A stretch of 64,000 nucleotides of DNA from Nocardiopsis sp. NRRL B-16309 (GTDB lineage: Bacteria > Actinomycetota > Actinomycetes > Streptosporangiales > Streptosporangiaceae). The translations under genes were made by a program, and so were the position numbers. Shown here piece after piece: positions 63,256 through 64,000 of this stretch (its first letter is position 1; each line of letters begins with the position of its first letter). Where the stretch lies: positions 1 to 64,000 of the forward strand of contig NZ_LGEC01000068.1 in the NCBI RefSeq assembly GCF_001279585.1, in the 5' to 3' direction. The notes under the pieces are model-generated. The model searched no databases, was not told where the DNA came from, and worked only from the letters and a program-made list of their open reading frames with translations.

Positions 63256-64000
63256 GTGACCGATCCTGAGGCAGTTCCCCCCACGGACGGCGTCCTGCCG
63301 ACGCGCCCCGTTCTCGGCGGCTTCCACCCGGACCCCACGGTCTGCCGGGTCGACGACGTGTTCTACCTGGCGTGTTCGAGTTTCGAGTACGCGCCGGGGG
63401 TCCCGCTGTTCCGCTCCCGCGACCTCGTGACCTGGGAGCGGATCGGTTCGGTGATGGACCGGCCCGCGCAGCTGGCGCTCACCGGCGCCGCGCCGTCCGC
63501 GGGCGTCTACGCCCCGACCCTGCGCCACCACGACGGCACCTTCTTCCTGGTGACGACCAACGTCTCCGACGGCCCCGGCCACCTGCTGATGACGGCGACC
63601 GACCCCACCGGCCCGTGGTCCGACCCGGTCCGGATCCGCGGCGCGGGCGGGATCGACCCGGACCTCGCGTGGGACGAGGACGGCAGATGCCTTCTCACCT
63701 GGTCGGACGATGGAATTTTCCAGGCCGTCCTTGACCCGGCCACTGGCGGGCTGCGGTCCGAACCGCGCCCGCTGTGGAGCGGCACCGGAGGCAGGGATCC
63801 GGAGGGGCCGCACCTCTACCGGGTCGGGCGGTGGTGGTACCTGATGGTCGCCGAGGGCGGAACGGGTCCCGGGCACGCCGTGACCATCGCCCGCGGGCCC
63901 TCGCCGACGGGCCCGTTCGAGGCCTGTCCGCACCCTCCCCTGCTGACCGCCAGGGGCACGCCGGAGCCGGTCCAGAACACCGGCCATGCCGACCTGGTCG
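63256..64000 (+). CDS. Glycoside hydrolase family 43 (beta-xylosidase/arabinofuranosidase type), partial
   Basis: The GTG at 63256 opens a frame that runs off the right edge (248 codons seen). The five-bladed beta-propeller start is clear: G-G-F-H-P-D-P-T-V-C with the general-base Asp, G-G-I-D-P-D-L-A-W-D with the pKa-tuning Asp, and E-G-P-H-L-Y with the general-acid Glu, then W-W-Y-L-M-V-A-E-G-G-T. No signal peptide, so it should act in the cytoplasm on imported xylo- or arabino-oligosaccharides. A CACACT -10-like box lies 8 nt upstream; no ribosome binding site. Confidence 0.85.
   Translation, partial: MTDPEAVPPTDGVLPTRPVLGGFHPDPTVCRVDDVFYLACSSFEYAPGVPLFRSRDLVTWERIGSVMDRPAQLALTGAAPSAGVYAPTLRHHDGTFFLVTTNVSDGPGHLLMTATDPTGPWSDPVRIRGAGGIDPDLAWDEDGRCLLTWSDDGIFQAVLDPATGGLRSEPRPLWSGTGGRDPEGPHLYRVGRWWYLMVAEGGTGPGHAVTIARGPSPTGPFEACPHPPLLTARGTPEPVQNTGHADLV

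Overview
The window is about 72% GC, with codons strongly biased to G/C in third position, GTG and TTG starts, leaderless promoters and many paired regulator/target genes. This fits a filamentous actinomycete; the family Nocardiopsaceae is a plausible guess, but no rRNA or marker gene is present to prove it. No tRNA, rRNA, CRISPR array, intact insertion sequence or phage block was recognised.

Region 1 (1-11.2 kb) is catabolic. The start of a serine hydroxymethyltransferase gene, an IclR regulator and a Rieske ferredoxin/ferredoxin reductase pair share a GTTGC-N7-GCAAC operator, which suggests an N-methyl (betaine-like) demethylation regulon extending to the left. Next come an NAD(P)-dependent dehydrogenase, a GntR regulator and a seven-gene operon: a DUF6282 metal-dependent hydrolase, a three-part NitT/TauT-type ABC importer, and the three enzymes of the 4-oxalomesaconate lower pathway (tautomerase, hydratase, aldolase). 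A 20-bp operator-like sequence sits at both GntR-flanking promoters.

Region 2 (11.5-35.5 kb) holds a methyltransferase with a TTA codon, a large LuxR regulator, a secreted lipase, an L,D-transpeptidase, two small membrane proteins with the same C-terminal tail beside a DsbA/VKOR disulfide system, a MerR/ene-reductase pair, two proteins sharing an FSGGTFH motif, a pentapeptide-repeat protein, a DUF4041/GIY-YIG protein, a UvrA-like ATPase, an SGNH lipoprotein, a two-component system with a GerMN lipoprotein, and an acyltransferase. A 1.2-kb gene-poor stretch (35.5-36.7 kb) follows, with a possible small peptide gene, a strong terminator and a direct repeat.

Region 3 (36.6-42.8 kb) is a second catabolic operon: MFS, AtuA-like (DUF1446), DUF4387, RraA-like aldolase, MFS, GntR. 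A near-consensus promoter carries the palindrome TTTGCTATAGCAAA between its -35 and -10 boxes; nearly the same site precedes the GntR gene.

Region 4 (42.8-64 kb) is accessory and contains many damaged genes: a frameshifted TetR, an SDR fragment, a 5'-truncated quercetinase-like bicupin, an ABC exporter broken by a 10-bp tandem duplication, a rifampin phosphotransferase with its middle deleted, and a frameshifted small gene. Its centre (50.7-55.4 kb) is the best candidate for an undescribed system: a 70-residue six-cysteine peptide with an unusual helical/polyalanine leader, a MauE-type redox membrane protein, a TlpA/MauD-like thioredoxin, an ABC exporter without its own protease domain, an S26 signal peptidase and a Pro-rich membrane protein. 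Together they look like a machine that makes, oxidises, exports and trims a disulfide-rich peptide.
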